From NCBI GenBank assembly GCA_900637705.1, contig LR134390.1, positions 186,001 to 250,000 on the forward strand: DNA of 64,000 bases. The letters are read 5' to 3'. Below the pieces are notes generated by a model. The model saw only the letters and a program-made list of their open reading frames with translations. It searched no databases and had not been told where the DNA came from. This document shows positions 46,094 to 55,684 of the stretch, one piece after another. Numbering within the stretch: the first letter of the stretch is position 1; the number at the start of each line of letters is the position of its first letter. Source of the stretch: Fusobacterium varium (GTDB lineage Bacteria > Fusobacteriota > Fusobacteriia > Fusobacteriales > Fusobacteriaceae). The position numbers and the translations under genes were made by a program.

Positions 46094-47014
46094 ATGCAGT
46101 GTACCAAGATATTGACAGATGAAAATAATAAAGAGTTGGCTGTACATGGAAATTATGAATTTCCATGTGCTGTATATTTTTCATATGTATCGAAATATAC
46201 AGCTGGGGAGATAGATTGGCACTGGCACAAAGAGATAGAGATAATAAATATATATCAAGGAACACTTTATGTAGAAATAGAAAATAAAAAATTTATTCTA
46301 TCAAAGGGAGATAGCCTTTTTATAAATTCTGAAGAGATGCATTTTATGAAAATGAATACAAAGGAAGAATGTGTAATAATATCTTTCGTATTTAATAAAT
46401 CACTAATATGTGGTGATAAAGGAAATAATATAGAACAAAAATATATAGATCCTCTTATTAATTGTAAAGAACTTTCAGCTTTGGAATTAACTAAAGAAGA
46501 TTCAAAAAAATTAGCACAAGCATATTATTCTTATTCAAATAATATTTTAGGTTATGAAATAATAGTAAGAAATATATTAAGTGAGATTCTTTTAAATATA
46601 ATAAGAAAGAACCAGAAACTTTTAGAAAAATCAAGTAATAATAGTAATACAGATAAAGAAAGAATTAAACGTATGCTTGCCTTTATATATAAAAATTATT
46701 CTGAGGATATAAGTCTTGCTGATATAGCAAAAGAAGCATTTATTGGAGAAAGGGAAGCTTTGAGATGTTTTGCAAGAACTATCGGAATATCTCCAATAGA
46801 ATATTTGTTAAAGTATCGAATATACACAGCAGCAGAAATGCTGAGAAATAGTGAACAGCCAATTGCAGAGATATGTTTGCAGACAGGGTTTAATAGTCCA
46901 AGTTATTTTTCAAAAGTTTTTTGTCGAATGTTGGGAACAACTCCAAGAGAGTACAGGAAAAATAAAGTAAAATCAGATATTAAAAATAAAATCTTTTTAC
47001 TGGATAATAAATAA
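46094..47014 (+). CDS. AraC family transcriptional regulator with cupin sensor
   Basis: 306-residue regulator. The N-terminal cupin-like domain (about 20-130) contains DWHWHKEIEIINIYQG and LSKGDSLFINSEEMHF; the C-terminal AraC domain (about 190-290) has two helix-turn-helix units, ISLADIAKEAFIGEREALRCF and EICLQTGFNSPSYFSKVFCR (the first quoted in part), ending GTTPREYRK. AAGAAGGG precedes the ATG. Downstream of mglBAC, so it may control galactose uptake, but it has its own consensus promoter. Confidence 0.9.
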   Translation: MQCTKILTDENNKELAVHGNYEFPCAVYFSYVSKYTAGEIDWHWHKEIEIINIYQGTLYVEIENKKFILSKGDSLFINSEEMHFMKMNTKEECVIISFVFNKSLICGDKGNNIEQKYIDPLINCKELSALELTKEDSKKLAQAYYSYSNNILGYEIIVRNILSEILLNIIRKNQKLLEKSSNNSNTDKERIKRMLAFIYKNYSEDISLADIAKEAFIGEREALRCFARTIGISPIEYLLKYRIYTAAEMLRNSEQPIAEICLQTGFNSPSYFSKVFCRMLGTTPREYRKNKVKSDIKNKIFLLDNK

Positions 47015-47031
47015 ATATTTTAGAATAAATT

Positions 47032-47068
47032 TACCTCATCTGCAAAATAATAGGATGAGGTATTTTTT
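47032..47068 (+). terminator. Terminator after the AraC-type gene
   Basis: TACCTCATC pairs with GATGAGGTA around a 13-base loop, followed by T6. Confidence 0.82.
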
Positions 47069-47161
47069 ATGATATTTTTGTACATAGATTGAGAGGAATT
47101 ATAATTTATATTATGTTAAACTTTATTTACTATTGATAGAAATTAAATAAGGGAGTAATCT

Positions 47162-47690
47162 ATGGAGATAATTCAAATAAAAATCTTATAAAAAAATATA
47201 AAAATGAAAAGAAAGTATTGGATATAAAAGGACTTACAGTGAGGCAGGGAGAAATTTTTTCTCTTTTAGGACCTAATGGAGCAGGAAAATCAACTCTGAT
47301 AAATATATTAACTACTTACCTTGATTATAATTCTGGGGAAATAAAAATTTCAGGAAAAGATTTAAGAAAAGAATATTATGAAATAAGAAAAAAATAGCTT
47401 GTGTAGCACAAAATATTTCTATTGATGAATATCTTTCTTTAAAAGAAAACTTAATTTTTCAAGGAGAGTTGTATGGAATAGAAAATCATAAAATAAATGA
47501 AAGTATGTGTGCAGTATTTAAATGTATGCCACCTTTTTCAGAAAATTCACAAAAAATTTACAAAAGGTTTTATACTGAATGGTTGCCATATTCAGGGTAT
47601 ACCTATGGAGAGGTTGCAGATATAGAAGTTTATCCTGATAATAATGAAAATAGTATGGAAATATGGTTTTCTATAAAGTTAAAAAAGTAA
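47162..47690 (+). pseudogene. Decayed chimera: ABC ATPase N-terminus joined to GyrI-like effector domain
   Basis: With one base added at 47179-47183 (A5) and one at 47388-47394 (A7), a single frame of about 176 codons runs from ATG 47162. The first 100 or so residues are an ABC-2 type ATPase start: [32 protein letters not shown], quoted by its ends, with Walker A, then the Q-loop VAQNISIDEYLSLKENL. Signature motif and Walker B are missing. The last 60 residues match instead the end of a GyrI-like/AraC effector-binding domain (CAVFKCMPPFSENSQ, YTEWLPYSGYTYG, DIEVYP, EIWFSIK). An internal deletion has probably fused two genes. Confidence 0.7.
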
Positions 47691-47794
47691 AAAAATGTTG
47701 TAGAATAAAAAGAATTGTGATATACTTTTTAAGTAAAAAATATTTACAAATAAAAAAAATATCCAAAGAAAAACGTGCAATTTTTCTTTAAAAT

Positions 47795-47822
47795 AAAAGA
47801 CGATTTTTTTTCGTCTTTTTTT
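47795..47822 (+). terminator. Terminator before pyrG
   Basis: AAAAGACGA pairs with TCGTCTTTT around T7, followed by T5. Confidence 0.82.
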
Positions 47823-47859
47823 GATTATTGAAAATAAAATTACTTTATGGAGGATATTT

Positions 47860-49467
47860 ATGAAAGAAACTAAGTACATATTTGTAACAGGTGGAGTGGT
47901 GTCATCACTAGGAAAAGGAATAACAGCATCATCATTAGGTAGGTTATTGAGAGAAAGAGGATATAATGTAACTATCCAGAAATTTGATCCCTATATTAAT
48001 ATTGATCCAGGAACAATGAATCCATATGAACATGGAGAGGTTTTTGTAACTGATGATGGAGCTGAAACAGATTTAGATCTGGGACATTATGAAAGATTTA
48101 TTGATCAGAATCTTACAAAATATAATAATATAACAACAGGAAAAATATATCAATCAGTTATAAACAAAGAGAGAAAAGGGGAGTATCTTGGAAAAACAGT
48201 TCAGATAATTCCTCATATTACAAATGAGATAAAATCAAAAATAGAAATAGTAGGTAAAGCTAATGGTTCTGATATAGTTATAACAGAAATAGGGGGAACA
48301 GTAGGAGATATTGAATCTAATCCATTTTTGGAAGCTATAAGACAATTCAGGTATGATGTAGGAAGAGAAAATGTTATCTATATTCATGTGACACTTCTTC
48401 CTTATTTAAAAGCAGCAGGAGAATTAAAAACTAAACCATCTCAACATTCAGTAAAAGAACTTATGGGACTTGGAATAAGACCAGATATACTTGTATGCAG
48501 AACAGAACATCCTATCAGTGATGATATCAGAAGAAAACTTTCTATGTTTTGTGATATAGATATAGATGCAGTAATTGAAGCTCAAGATGCAGGAACTATA
48601 TATGAACTTCCTCTTGTGATGGAGGAAAAAGGTTTAGCAAGAACAGCTTGTAAAAAACTTGGAATAGAAGATAGAAAAATTGATCTTTCATCTTGGAGAA
48701 AAGTTGTAGACAGAATAAAAAATCCAAAAGAAAAGATAAAATTGGCAGTGGTGGGAAAATATGTTGAACTGAAAGATGCCTATATAAGTGTAAATGAAGC
48801 TATAGAAAATGCAGCATATGAACAAGGATATAAAGCTGAAATCGACTATATTCAAGCAGAGAATCTTGACTTGAAAAAACTTAGTGAATATAATGGAATA
48901 CTTGTGCCAGGTGGATTTGGAAATAGAGGAATTGAAGGAAAAATGGAGGCAATAAAATTTGCCAGAGAAAATAAGATTCCTTTTTTGGGAATATGTCTGG
49001 GAATGCAGCTTGCAGTAATTGAATTTGCTAGAAATGTAATGGGAATGTCTGGAGCAAATTCTACAGAATTTGATAAGGATACTAAATATCCAGTTATAGA
49101 TATTATGGTTAATCAAAAAAATGTAGAAAATATGGGTGGAACAATGAGATTAGGTGCATATCCATGTGTGTTGAAAGATGGAACTTTAGCAAAAGAACTC
49201 TATAATGAAGAACTAATACATGAAAGACATAGACATAGATTTGAATTTAATAATGAATTTAAAGACAGGATACAGGAAGCAGGACTTCTAATATCAGGAA
49301 ATTCTCCTGATGGAACACTTGCAGAGATAGTGGAGCTTTCAAGAGATATTCATCCTTTCTTTATAGCAGGACAGTTCCATCCAGAATTTAAAACAAGACC
49401 AAATAATCCTCACCCATTATTTAGAGGATTTGTGCAGGCAATATATAAAAAGCAGTATAACAAATAG
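47860..49467 (+). CDS. pyrG: CTP synthase
   Basis: Amidates UTP to CTP using glutamine, 535 residues. The N-terminal synthase domain opens [20 protein letters not shown] and has [22 protein letters not shown] (quoted in part); the C-terminal glutamine amidotransferase domain has the nucleophile in [18 protein letters not shown] and the His/Glu pair in [13 protein letters not shown] lies 8 bases before ATG 47860; the more upstream ATG 47821 falls before that site and is rejected. Confidence 0.97.
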   Translation: MKETKYIFVTGGVVSSLGKGITASSLGRLLRERGYNVTIQKFDPYINIDPGTMNPYEHGEVFVTDDGAETDLDLGHYERFIDQNLTKYNNITTGKIYQSVINKERKGEYLGKTVQIIPHITNEIKSKIEIVGKANGSDIVITEIGGTVGDIESNPFLEAIRQFRYDVGRENVIYIHVTLLPYLKAAGELKTKPSQHSVKELMGLGIRPDILVCRTEHPISDDIRRKLSMFCDIDIDAVIEAQDAGTIYELPLVMEEKGLARTACKKLGIEDRKIDLSSWRKVVDRIKNPKEKIKLAVVGKYVELKDAYISVNEAIENAAYEQGYKAEIDYIQAENLDLKKLSEYNGILVPGGFGNRGIEGKMEAIKFARENKIPFLGICLGMQLAVIEFARNVMGMSGANSTEFDKDTKYPVIDIMVNQKNVENMGGTMRLGAYPCVLKDGTLAKELYNEELIHERHRHRFEFNNEFKDRIQEAGLLISGNSPDGTLAEIVELSRDIHPFFIAGQFHPEFKTRPNNPHPLFRGFVQAIYKKQYNK

Positions 49468-49485
49468 AAACATATAAATAGGAGG

Positions 49486-49545
49486 CTATCTCATAAGCAG
49501 AAGAATATTTTAAAAATTTTATCTGCTTATTTGATAGTTTTTTTT
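49486..49545 (+). terminator. Terminator after pyrG
   Basis: CTATC(TC)ATAAGCAG pairs with CTGCTTAT(TT)GATAG around an A/T-rich loop, followed by T8. Confidence 0.75.
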
Positions 49546-49650
49546 ATAAAATGATTCTGATTTTAGGATTATACTTTGTAAAGAAAATATAGCTAATATA
49601 AGTATTTTATGATAAAATAAAGGGAAGTCTTAACTAACAGGTGATTAAAT

Positions 49651-51360
49651 ATGTTTTTGCCTACAACGATGGAAGAGGTAAGAAAATTAGGATGGGATTC
49701 TCTGGATATAATATTGGTGTCTGGAGATACATATATAGATTCTTCCTATAATGGAAGTGCATTGATAGGAAAATGGTTATATAAACATGGATTTAAAGTT
49801 GGAATAATAGCTCAGCCAGATATCAACAGTGATAAGGATATTAAAAGATTAGGAGAGCCTAATTTATACTGGGCAGTTTCAGCAGGGTGTGTAGATTCCA
49901 TGGTAGCCAATTATACAGCAACAAAAAAGAAAAGAAAAAGTGATGATTTTACACCAGGTGGAGAAAATATAAGAAGACCAGACAGAGCTTCTATTATATA
50001 TACAAATCTTATAAAAAGATTTTTTAAAAATGGAAATGCTCCTGTAGTTTTGGGTGGAATTGAAGCAAGTTTGAGAAGAATTACCCACTATGACTATTGG
50101 AGTAATAATTTGAGAAGACCTTTGATATTTGATGCAAAGGCAGATATTCTTTCCTATGGAATGGGAGAAAAATCTATGTTGGCTCTGGCTCAGGCACTGA
50201 AAGGTGGAAGAGAATGGAGAAACATAAGAGGATTAAGTTATATAGCTAAAGAAAAAAAAGACAGTTATTTGGAGTTGCCATCTTTTGATGAGTGTGTAAA
50301 GGACAAGAGAGAGTTTGTAAAAGCTTTTGATATATTTTATCATAACTGTGATCCAATTACTGCTAAAGGGTTATGTCAACTTTGTGGAGATAGATATTTG
50401 ATACAGAATCCTCCAAGTGAAAATTTTACCTCTGAGGAACTGGACAGCATTTATTCTATGGATTTTGAAAGAGATGTACATCCTTATTACAAAGCTATGG
50501 GAGAAGTAAGAGCTTTAGATACTATAAGGACTTCTGTAACTACTCATAGAGGTTGTTATGGAGAATGTAATTTTTGTGCAATAGCCATTCATCAAGGAAG
50601 AACAGTTATATCAAGAAGTCAGGATTCTATTGTGGAAGAGGTAAAAGAGATAGCCTCTGCTCCTAAATTTAAGGGATACATAGCAGATGTAGGAGGACCT
50701 ACTGCAAATATGTATGCCATAGAATGCAGTAAAAAATTAAAGTTGGGAGCTTGTCAGGACAAGAGGTGTCTTTATCCTCATAAATGTCCAGCATTGAAAA
50801 TAGATCATAACAGTCAGATAGAACTTTTAGATAAATTAAAAAATATTGATAAAATCAAAAAAATATTTATTGCATCTGGAATAAGATATGATATGATTTT
50901 AGATGATAAAAGAAATGGACAGATGTATCTTGAAGAAATAATAAAAGATCATGTGTCTGGACAGATGAAGATAGCTCCTGAACATACAGAGGATAAAGTT
51001 TTATCTCTTATGGGAAAACAGGGAAAAGCGCCTTTAAAAGAATTTAAAGAAAAATTTTATAAAATAAATAGTAAATTAGGGAAAAAACAGTTTTTAACTT
51101 ATTATTTGATAGCAGCTCATCCAGGGTGTGATGAAAAAGATATGCTTGATCTGAGAAGATTTGCCTCATCTGAACTAAGGATAAATCCAGAGCAGGTACA
51201 GGTATTTACTCCTACACCATCTACATATTCTACACTTATGTACTATACAGAAATGGATCCTTTTACAAATAAGAAACTTTTTGTAGAAAAAGATAATGGA
51301 AAGAAGCAAAAACAAAAGGATATTTTAATTCCTAGAGAAAATAATAATAAGAGAAGATAA
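49651..51360 (+). CDS. YgiQ family radical SAM protein (UPF0313)
   Basis: Radical SAM enzyme of 569 residues and unknown reaction. The N-terminal B12-binding-like part starts FLPTTMEEVRKLGWDSLDII, with LGGIEASLRRITHYDYWSN, characteristic of YgiQ. The 4Fe-4S motif is THRGCYGECNFCAIAIHQGR (CxxxCxxC). Further cysteines occur in CQDKRCLYPHKCPAL and AHPGCDEKDM. The length is slightly below the 600-700 residues of many homologues. AGGTGAT precedes the ATG. Its stop is 29 bases before der. Confidence 0.92.
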   Translation: MFLPTTMEEVRKLGWDSLDIILVSGDTYIDSSYNGSALIGKWLYKHGFKVGIIAQPDINSDKDIKRLGEPNLYWAVSAGCVDSMVANYTATKKKRKSDDFTPGGENIRRPDRASIIYTNLIKRFFKNGNAPVVLGGIEASLRRITHYDYWSNNLRRPLIFDAKADILSYGMGEKSMLALAQALKGGREWRNIRGLSYIAKEKKDSYLELPSFDECVKDKREFVKAFDIFYHNCDPITAKGLCQLCGDRYLIQNPPSENFTSEELDSIYSMDFERDVHPYYKAMGEVRALDTIRTSVTTHRGCYGECNFCAIAIHQGRTVISRSQDSIVEEVKEIASAPKFKGYIADVGGPTANMYAIECSKKLKLGACQDKRCLYPHKCPALKIDHNSQIELLDKLKNIDKIKKIFIASGIRYDMILDDKRNGQMYLEEIIKDHVSGQMKIAPEHTEDKVLSLMGKQGKAPLKEFKEKFYKINSKLGKKQFLTYYLIAAHPGCDEKDMLDLRRFASSELRINPEQVQVFTPTPSTYSTLMYYTEMDPFTNKKLFVEKDNGKKQKQKDILIPRENNNKRR

Positions 51361-51389
51361 ATAATTTTAATTAAATAGGGAGGTATATA

Positions 51390-52715
51390 ATGAAGCCTAT
51401 TGTTGCAATCGTTGGAAGACCAAATGTTGGAAAATCGACACTTTTCAATAATCTGGTTGGTGACAGAATAGCTATAGTTGATGACATGCCAGGTGTTACA
51501 AGAGACAGACTATATAGAGAAACAGAATGGAACGGAGTGGAATTTGTTGTTGTAGATACTGGAGGTCTTGAGCCAAGAAACAATGAATTTATGATGACAA
51601 AAATAAAGGAACAGGCAGAAGTTGCTATGAACGAAGCTGATGTTATCCTTTTTGTAGTTGATGGAAAATCAGGAGTTAATCCTCTTGATGAGGAGATAGC
51701 ATATATCCTTAGAAAAAAACAGAAGCCTATCATTTTATGTGTAAATAAGATAGATAATTTTCTTCAGCAGCAAGATGATGTCTATGATTTCTGGGGACTT
51801 GGATTTGAACATCTTATTCCAGTTTCAGGAGCACATAAGGTAAACCTTGGAGATATGCTGGATATGGTAACTGAAATGATAGAGAAAATCGACTTGCCTG
51901 AAGAGGAAGAAGATGTATTGAAACTTGCTATTATTGGAAAACCAAATGCTGGAAAATCTTCATTGGTGAATAAATTATCTGGTGAAGAAAGAACTATTGT
52001 AAGTGATATAGCAGGAACTACAAGAGATGCTATTGATACTATAGTTCAATACAAAGATAATAAATATATGATAATTGACACTGCTGGTATCAGAAGAAAA
52101 TCAAAAGTAGAAGAAAGTCTTGAATATTATTCAGTATTGAGAGCTATAAAAACTATAAAAAGAGCAGATGTATGTATTCTTATGCTTGATGGAAAAGAGG
52201 GACTTACTGAGCAGGACAAGAGAATAGCAGGAATAGCTGCTGAAGAACTTAAACCAATAGTTGTAGTGGTTAATAAATGGGATTTAGTAGATAAAAATAA
52301 AGTTTCTATGAAAAGTATGAAAGAGGAGCTTTATGCAGAGCTTCCATTCTTATCATATGCTCCAATAGAATTTGTTTCAGCCCTGACAGGACAGAGAACT
52401 ACTAAAATACTTGAAATATCAGATACAATTTATGAAGAATATACAAAAAGAATTTCTACTGGTATCTTGAATACAGTATTGAAAGAAGCAGTATTGATGA
52501 ATAATCCACCTACTAGAAAAGGTAGAGTAGTAAAAATTAATTATGCTACACAAGTTTCAACTGCACCACCAAAATTTGTATTATTCTGCAATTATCCAGA
52601 ACTTATTCATTTCTCATATGCTAGATATATTGAAAATAAATTCAGAGAGGCATTTGGATTTGATGGATCACCTATTCTTATTAGCTTTGAAAAGAAAAAT
52701 GCAGAAAAAGACTAG
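51390..52715 (+). CDS. der: Ribosome biogenesis GTPase Der (EngA)
   Basis: Double GTPase needed for 50S subunit assembly, 441 residues. G domain 1 (about 1-165): GRPNVGKSTLFN, then DTGG and NKID. G domain 2 (about 175-345): GKPNAGKSSLVNKL, then DTAGIRRKSKV and NKWD. The C-terminal KH-like domain contains NNPPTRKGRVVKINYATQV. GGGAGG precedes the ATG. Confidence 0.97.
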   Translation: MKPIVAIVGRPNVGKSTLFNNLVGDRIAIVDDMPGVTRDRLYRETEWNGVEFVVVDTGGLEPRNNEFMMTKIKEQAEVAMNEADVILFVVDGKSGVNPLDEEIAYILRKKQKPIILCVNKIDNFLQQQDDVYDFWGLGFEHLIPVSGAHKVNLGDMLDMVTEMIEKIDLPEEEEDVLKLAIIGKPNAGKSSLVNKLSGEERTIVSDIAGTTRDAIDTIVQYKDNKYMIIDTAGIRRKSKVEESLEYYSVLRAIKTIKRADVCILMLDGKEGLTEQDKRIAGIAAEELKPIVVVVNKWDLVDKNKVSMKSMKEELYAELPFLSYAPIEFVSALTGQRTTKILEISDTIYEEYTKRISTGILNTVLKEAVLMNNPPTRKGRVVKINYATQVSTAPPKFVLFCNYPELIHFSYARYIENKFREAFGFDGSPILISFEKKNAEKD

Positions 52716-52721
52716 AATAAA

Positions 52722-52754
52722 AAAAGCTCCCTTGGTTCATTCAAAGGAGCTTTT
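52722..52754. terminator. Bidirectional terminator between der and VOC gene
   Basis: AAAAGCTCC pairs with GGAGCTTTT, with CTTG/CAAA extending the stem around the loop. T runs flank it on both strands, and the convergent genes end at 52715 and 52758. Confidence 0.82.
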
Positions 52755-52757
52755 CTG

Positions 52758-53126
52758 TTATCTCTTAGGTACTATTTCTATCCAATATCCATCAGGGTCA
52801 GTTATAAAATATATTCCCATAGCAGGGTTTTCAAAAGCTATACATCCCATTTCTTTATGTTTTTTATAAGCAGCATCATAATCATCAGTAACTAAAGCTA
52901 AGTGAAATTCCTCATCTCCAAGGTCGTAAGGCTCTTCTCTATCTCTCATCCAAGTCAGTTCCAAAGAGAAGTTAGTTTTTCCATCTCCCAAATATACAAG
53001 GATAAAACTTCCATCTTCTGCTTCTTTTCTTCTTACCTCTTTAAGTCCAAGAGCTTCTTCATAGAATTTTAAACTTCTATCTAGATCAAAAATATTAAAA
53101 TTAAAATGGTTAAATGTAAAGTTCAT
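52758..53126 (-). CDS. VOC family protein (glyoxalase I-like)
   Basis: A 122-residue glyoxalase/bleomycin-resistance fold protein. It has the paired beta-alpha-beta-beta-beta modules: FNHFNFNIFDLDRSLKFYEEALG and EFHLALVTDDYDAAYKKHKEMG (first quoted in part), with metal-ligand candidates His7, Glu in FSLELTW, His in EFHLAL, and Glu in YWIEIVP. Those are the glyoxalase I positions, so lactoylglutathione lyase-like metal catalysis is likely, though the thiol substrate is unknown. AGGAGG precedes the ATG. Confidence 0.88.
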   Translation of the reverse strand: MNFTFNHFNFNIFDLDRSLKFYEEALGLKEVRRKEAEDGSFILVYLGDGKTNFSLELTWMRDREEPYDLGDEEFHLALVTDDYDAAYKKHKEMGCIAFENPAMGIYFITDPDGYWIEIVPKR

Positions 53127-53479
53127 ATATTACCTCCTGAGAAAATTATTATATATATTTAGAGTATCTCAAATGAACAGTATTGTCAATTAAAAAGAGA
53201 ATGACTTCTAGTTGAAATATAATTTTAGAACTTTTCCAGTATAAATATTTGTTATTAATTTCGATCTTAAAACATAGAAGACAGATGAAGGTTTACAACA
53301 GTTCCACTGTTGCATCTCAGTAATTATAGCAGTTAAAATTTAACTGCTTAATTACTGGAAACTCATTGCATTCAAACATACTGTTTTTCACGTTTTATTC
53401 TCTTCATTAATTACACAAATTTTTATAATTTCCAAATTTCTAAAATATAATCTAACTTTTTATTCATTCTCTTTAAATT
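53127..53479. other. Intergenic region with two hairpins
   Basis: 353 bases with no supported gene. It contains a perfect short inverted repeat CAACAGT-TCC-ACTGTTG (53297-53313) and next to it a long hairpin (53318-53357). Neither has a T run on either strand, so they are not standard terminators. Confidence 0.6.
53318..53357. repeat. Long inverted repeat
   Basis: CAGTAATTATAGCAGTTAAA pairs with TTTAACTGCTTAATTACTG along 19 positions with one bulge and essentially no loop. It may be a repeat-element remnant or mRNA 3'-end structure of the acid-sugar operon. Confidence 0.55.
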
Positions 53480-54747
53480 TTAAATGCTGTGTTTCTCTAA
53501 AAATTCATTGATTCTCTCGATGATGTTTTCTTCTCCAAATCCACCAGCTTTAGTGATGACATTTATAGCAGTTTCTTTTCCAACTGCTTTAGTAAATACA
53601 ACACCTGGGAAAATTTCACTCACAGGGATTATGTATTGACATTCTATATTTTTTAGAATACCTATAAGAGTATCTCCACCAAAAACTATCATATTTCTGA
53701 TATTTTGTTCTTTTATTAAATCAGAAACAAGCTGCCCTGTACTATTTGCTATATTAGATGTTAAATTTTCCATAGAGATACTGTTTTTTTCTGTATATTC
53801 AATAGCTTTTTTTATTACATCTTCAGAATCAGAAGTTTTTAAAAGAAATTTATTGTTATTATTTATTTTTTCTTTGAAATATTCCTTGGTATTTATGTAG
53901 TTATCAGAATTTTTATAATTTTCTAAAATTATATCATTGAAGTTTAAAGTATCTGAGCAATATCCAGTTTTTTCTGCATACTTACATTGTTTAAGGGAAG
54001 TAATATTTACACTTCCACATACAAAAAGAACTTTGTTGTCTTCTAAAATTATATCTTCTTTTTTAGTATCTGTTTTAATATAGTGTGTAAGTATCTCTGC
54101 AAATCCAGCATTTCCAATGGTATAATTCAATTTATTTTTATCATATAGAATTTTTCCGATATTTTCCATATCTTCCATATTTTGTGAATCAAAAATATAA
54201 ATATTTTTTTCTTTATCAATTTTTGAAGGAAAATCTGTGTTTATATCTTTTATTTCTACATTTATATTTGACTGCTTATTTATTATATTGGGAATAAAAC
54301 TGTCTGTTACAGGATTCAATATATCCATGGCAAATTGAGTTTCTGATAGTTTTACATCATTTACATAAAGTATTCCATCTTTAACAGTTCTTTTGCTGAG
54401 AGGAAAAGCAGGTATAAATGAAACTTCATTGATATCCAATCCTTCCATAAATCCTTCTATTTCACTTCCAATGTTTCCTCTTAAAGTAGAATCAGTTTTT
54501 TTATAGAAAAATTTTATTTTTTTCTTATCAAATTTAGAGAGAACTGATTTTACTCTTTTTTTGCTTCAACAGCTGAGATATGTCTACTTTCAGTATCAAT
54601 AACTATTACATCTGCATCTTTAGAGATTTCTTCTGTATTAAAATTCAAATCAGCTGTAACAATGGTAGAGATATTTTTCTTTGAAAACTGGACACCTGTA
54701 TCTAAAGCACCAGTTAAGTCGTCAGCAATAATTACAAGTTTTATCAT
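53480..54747 (-). CDS. Four-carbon acid sugar kinase, DUF1537 family (frameshifted in this sequence)
   Basis: Kinase of the DtnK/OtnK family, which phosphorylates D-threonate, D-erythronate or related acids at C4. About 422 residues after one base is added at the T7 run 54556-54562. The N-terminal domain has MIKLVIIADDLTGALDTGVQF and, beyond the shift, FYKKTDSTLRGNIGSEIEGF, the sugar-binding motif. The C-terminal nucleotide-binding domain has LFVCGSVNITSLKQ, NMIVFGGDTL and EIFPGVVFTKAVG. PdxA2 in the same operon is the known partner. AAGGAG precedes the ATG. Last gene of the operon. Confidence 0.87.
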
Positions 54748-54763
54748 AAGAACTCCTTATTGA

Positions 54764-55666
54764 TTATTTCATTCCTTTAGCAGTATTTTCTTCAAGTACT
54801 TTTTTGATAGCTTCTATTCCAGCTTCTGGAACTTGGCAGAAAGGTTTTCTGCATTTTCCAACAGGATAACCAAGTAAAGATACAGCTGTTTTTACAATAG
54901 TGTTTGGATTTCCAAATTTAAAACAATCTCTGAAAGAACGGATACTATCTTGTATTTCTCTTGCTTTATCTAAATTTCCTGCTATAAAAGTATCATAAAT
55001 AGAAGCCATTGTAGAAGGGAAAACATTGGCACAGCCTGCTATTCCTCCTCTTCCTCCAGCTAAAAGGCACCATAAGATAAGAGAGTCATTTCCTGACAAT
55101 ACAGCAAAATCTTTTCTATATCTTGTTTTTTCTATATATTGAAGCATATTGTCAAAATTTCCACTGCTGTCTTTTACTCCAACTATATTTGGAATTTTAC
55201 TTAATTTTTCAACTGTAGCAGGAGCTAAAGCATTCCCTGTTCTTGCAGGAATATTGTATAGAACTATTGGAAGATCTACAGCTTTGGCTACTTCTTTGTA
55301 GTGTTCATAAAGTTCATCTTGAGATGCAGCAGCAAATGAAGGTGTGATAATAGAAAGAACATCTACTCCTATTTCTTTAGCTTTTAGAGATAATTCGATA
55401 GTTTCTTTTGTACTTATACAACCAGTTCCACCATAAACTGGAACTCTTCCTTTTGCTTCGTCTACAACTATTTTTAAGACTTGTTCTTTTTCTTCATGGC
55501 TTAAAATATAAGCTTCTCCATTTGTTCCAAGAGGAAATAATGCATGTATTCCTGATTCAATTTGGCGATTTACCTGATTTCTTAATTCTTTTTCATTTAT
55601 TGTTTCATCATCATTCATGGGAGTTAATAAAGGTACTATAACTCCTTTTATTTCAATATTTTTCAT
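54764..55666 (-). CDS. DapA/NanA-family class I aldolase
   Basis: TIM-barrel lyase or synthase of 300 residues in the dihydrodipicolinate synthase/N-acetylneuraminate lyase family. Visible residues: GTNGE (47-51, the pyruvate-binding GTTGE-type motif), Tyr137 in YNIPARTG with Arg142, and the Schiff-base Lys165 in GVKDSSGN. The family makes or breaks C-C bonds with pyruvate. True DapA is unlikely in this setting; an aldolase for a keto-deoxy acid or 4-hydroxy-2-oxoglutarate-type compound fits better. GGGGGAAAG precedes the ATG; 16 bases before the kinase gene. Confidence 0.88.
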   Translation of the reverse strand: MKNIEIKGVIVPLLTPMNDDETINEKELRNQVNRQIESGIHALFPLGTNGEAYILSHEEKEQVLKIVVDEAKGRVPVYGGTGCISTKETIELSLKAKEIGVDVLSIITPSFAAASQDELYEHYKEVAKAVDLPIVLYNIPARTGNALAPATVEKLSKIPNIVGVKDSSGNFDNMLQYIEKTRYRKDFAVLSGNDSLILWCLLAGGRGGIAGCANVFPSTMASIYDTFIAGNLDKAREIQDSIRSFRDCFKFGNPNTIVKTAVSLLGYPVGKCRKPFCQVPEAGIEAIKKVLEENTAKGMK

Positions 55667-55684
55667 TTGTACTTTCCCCCTTGA

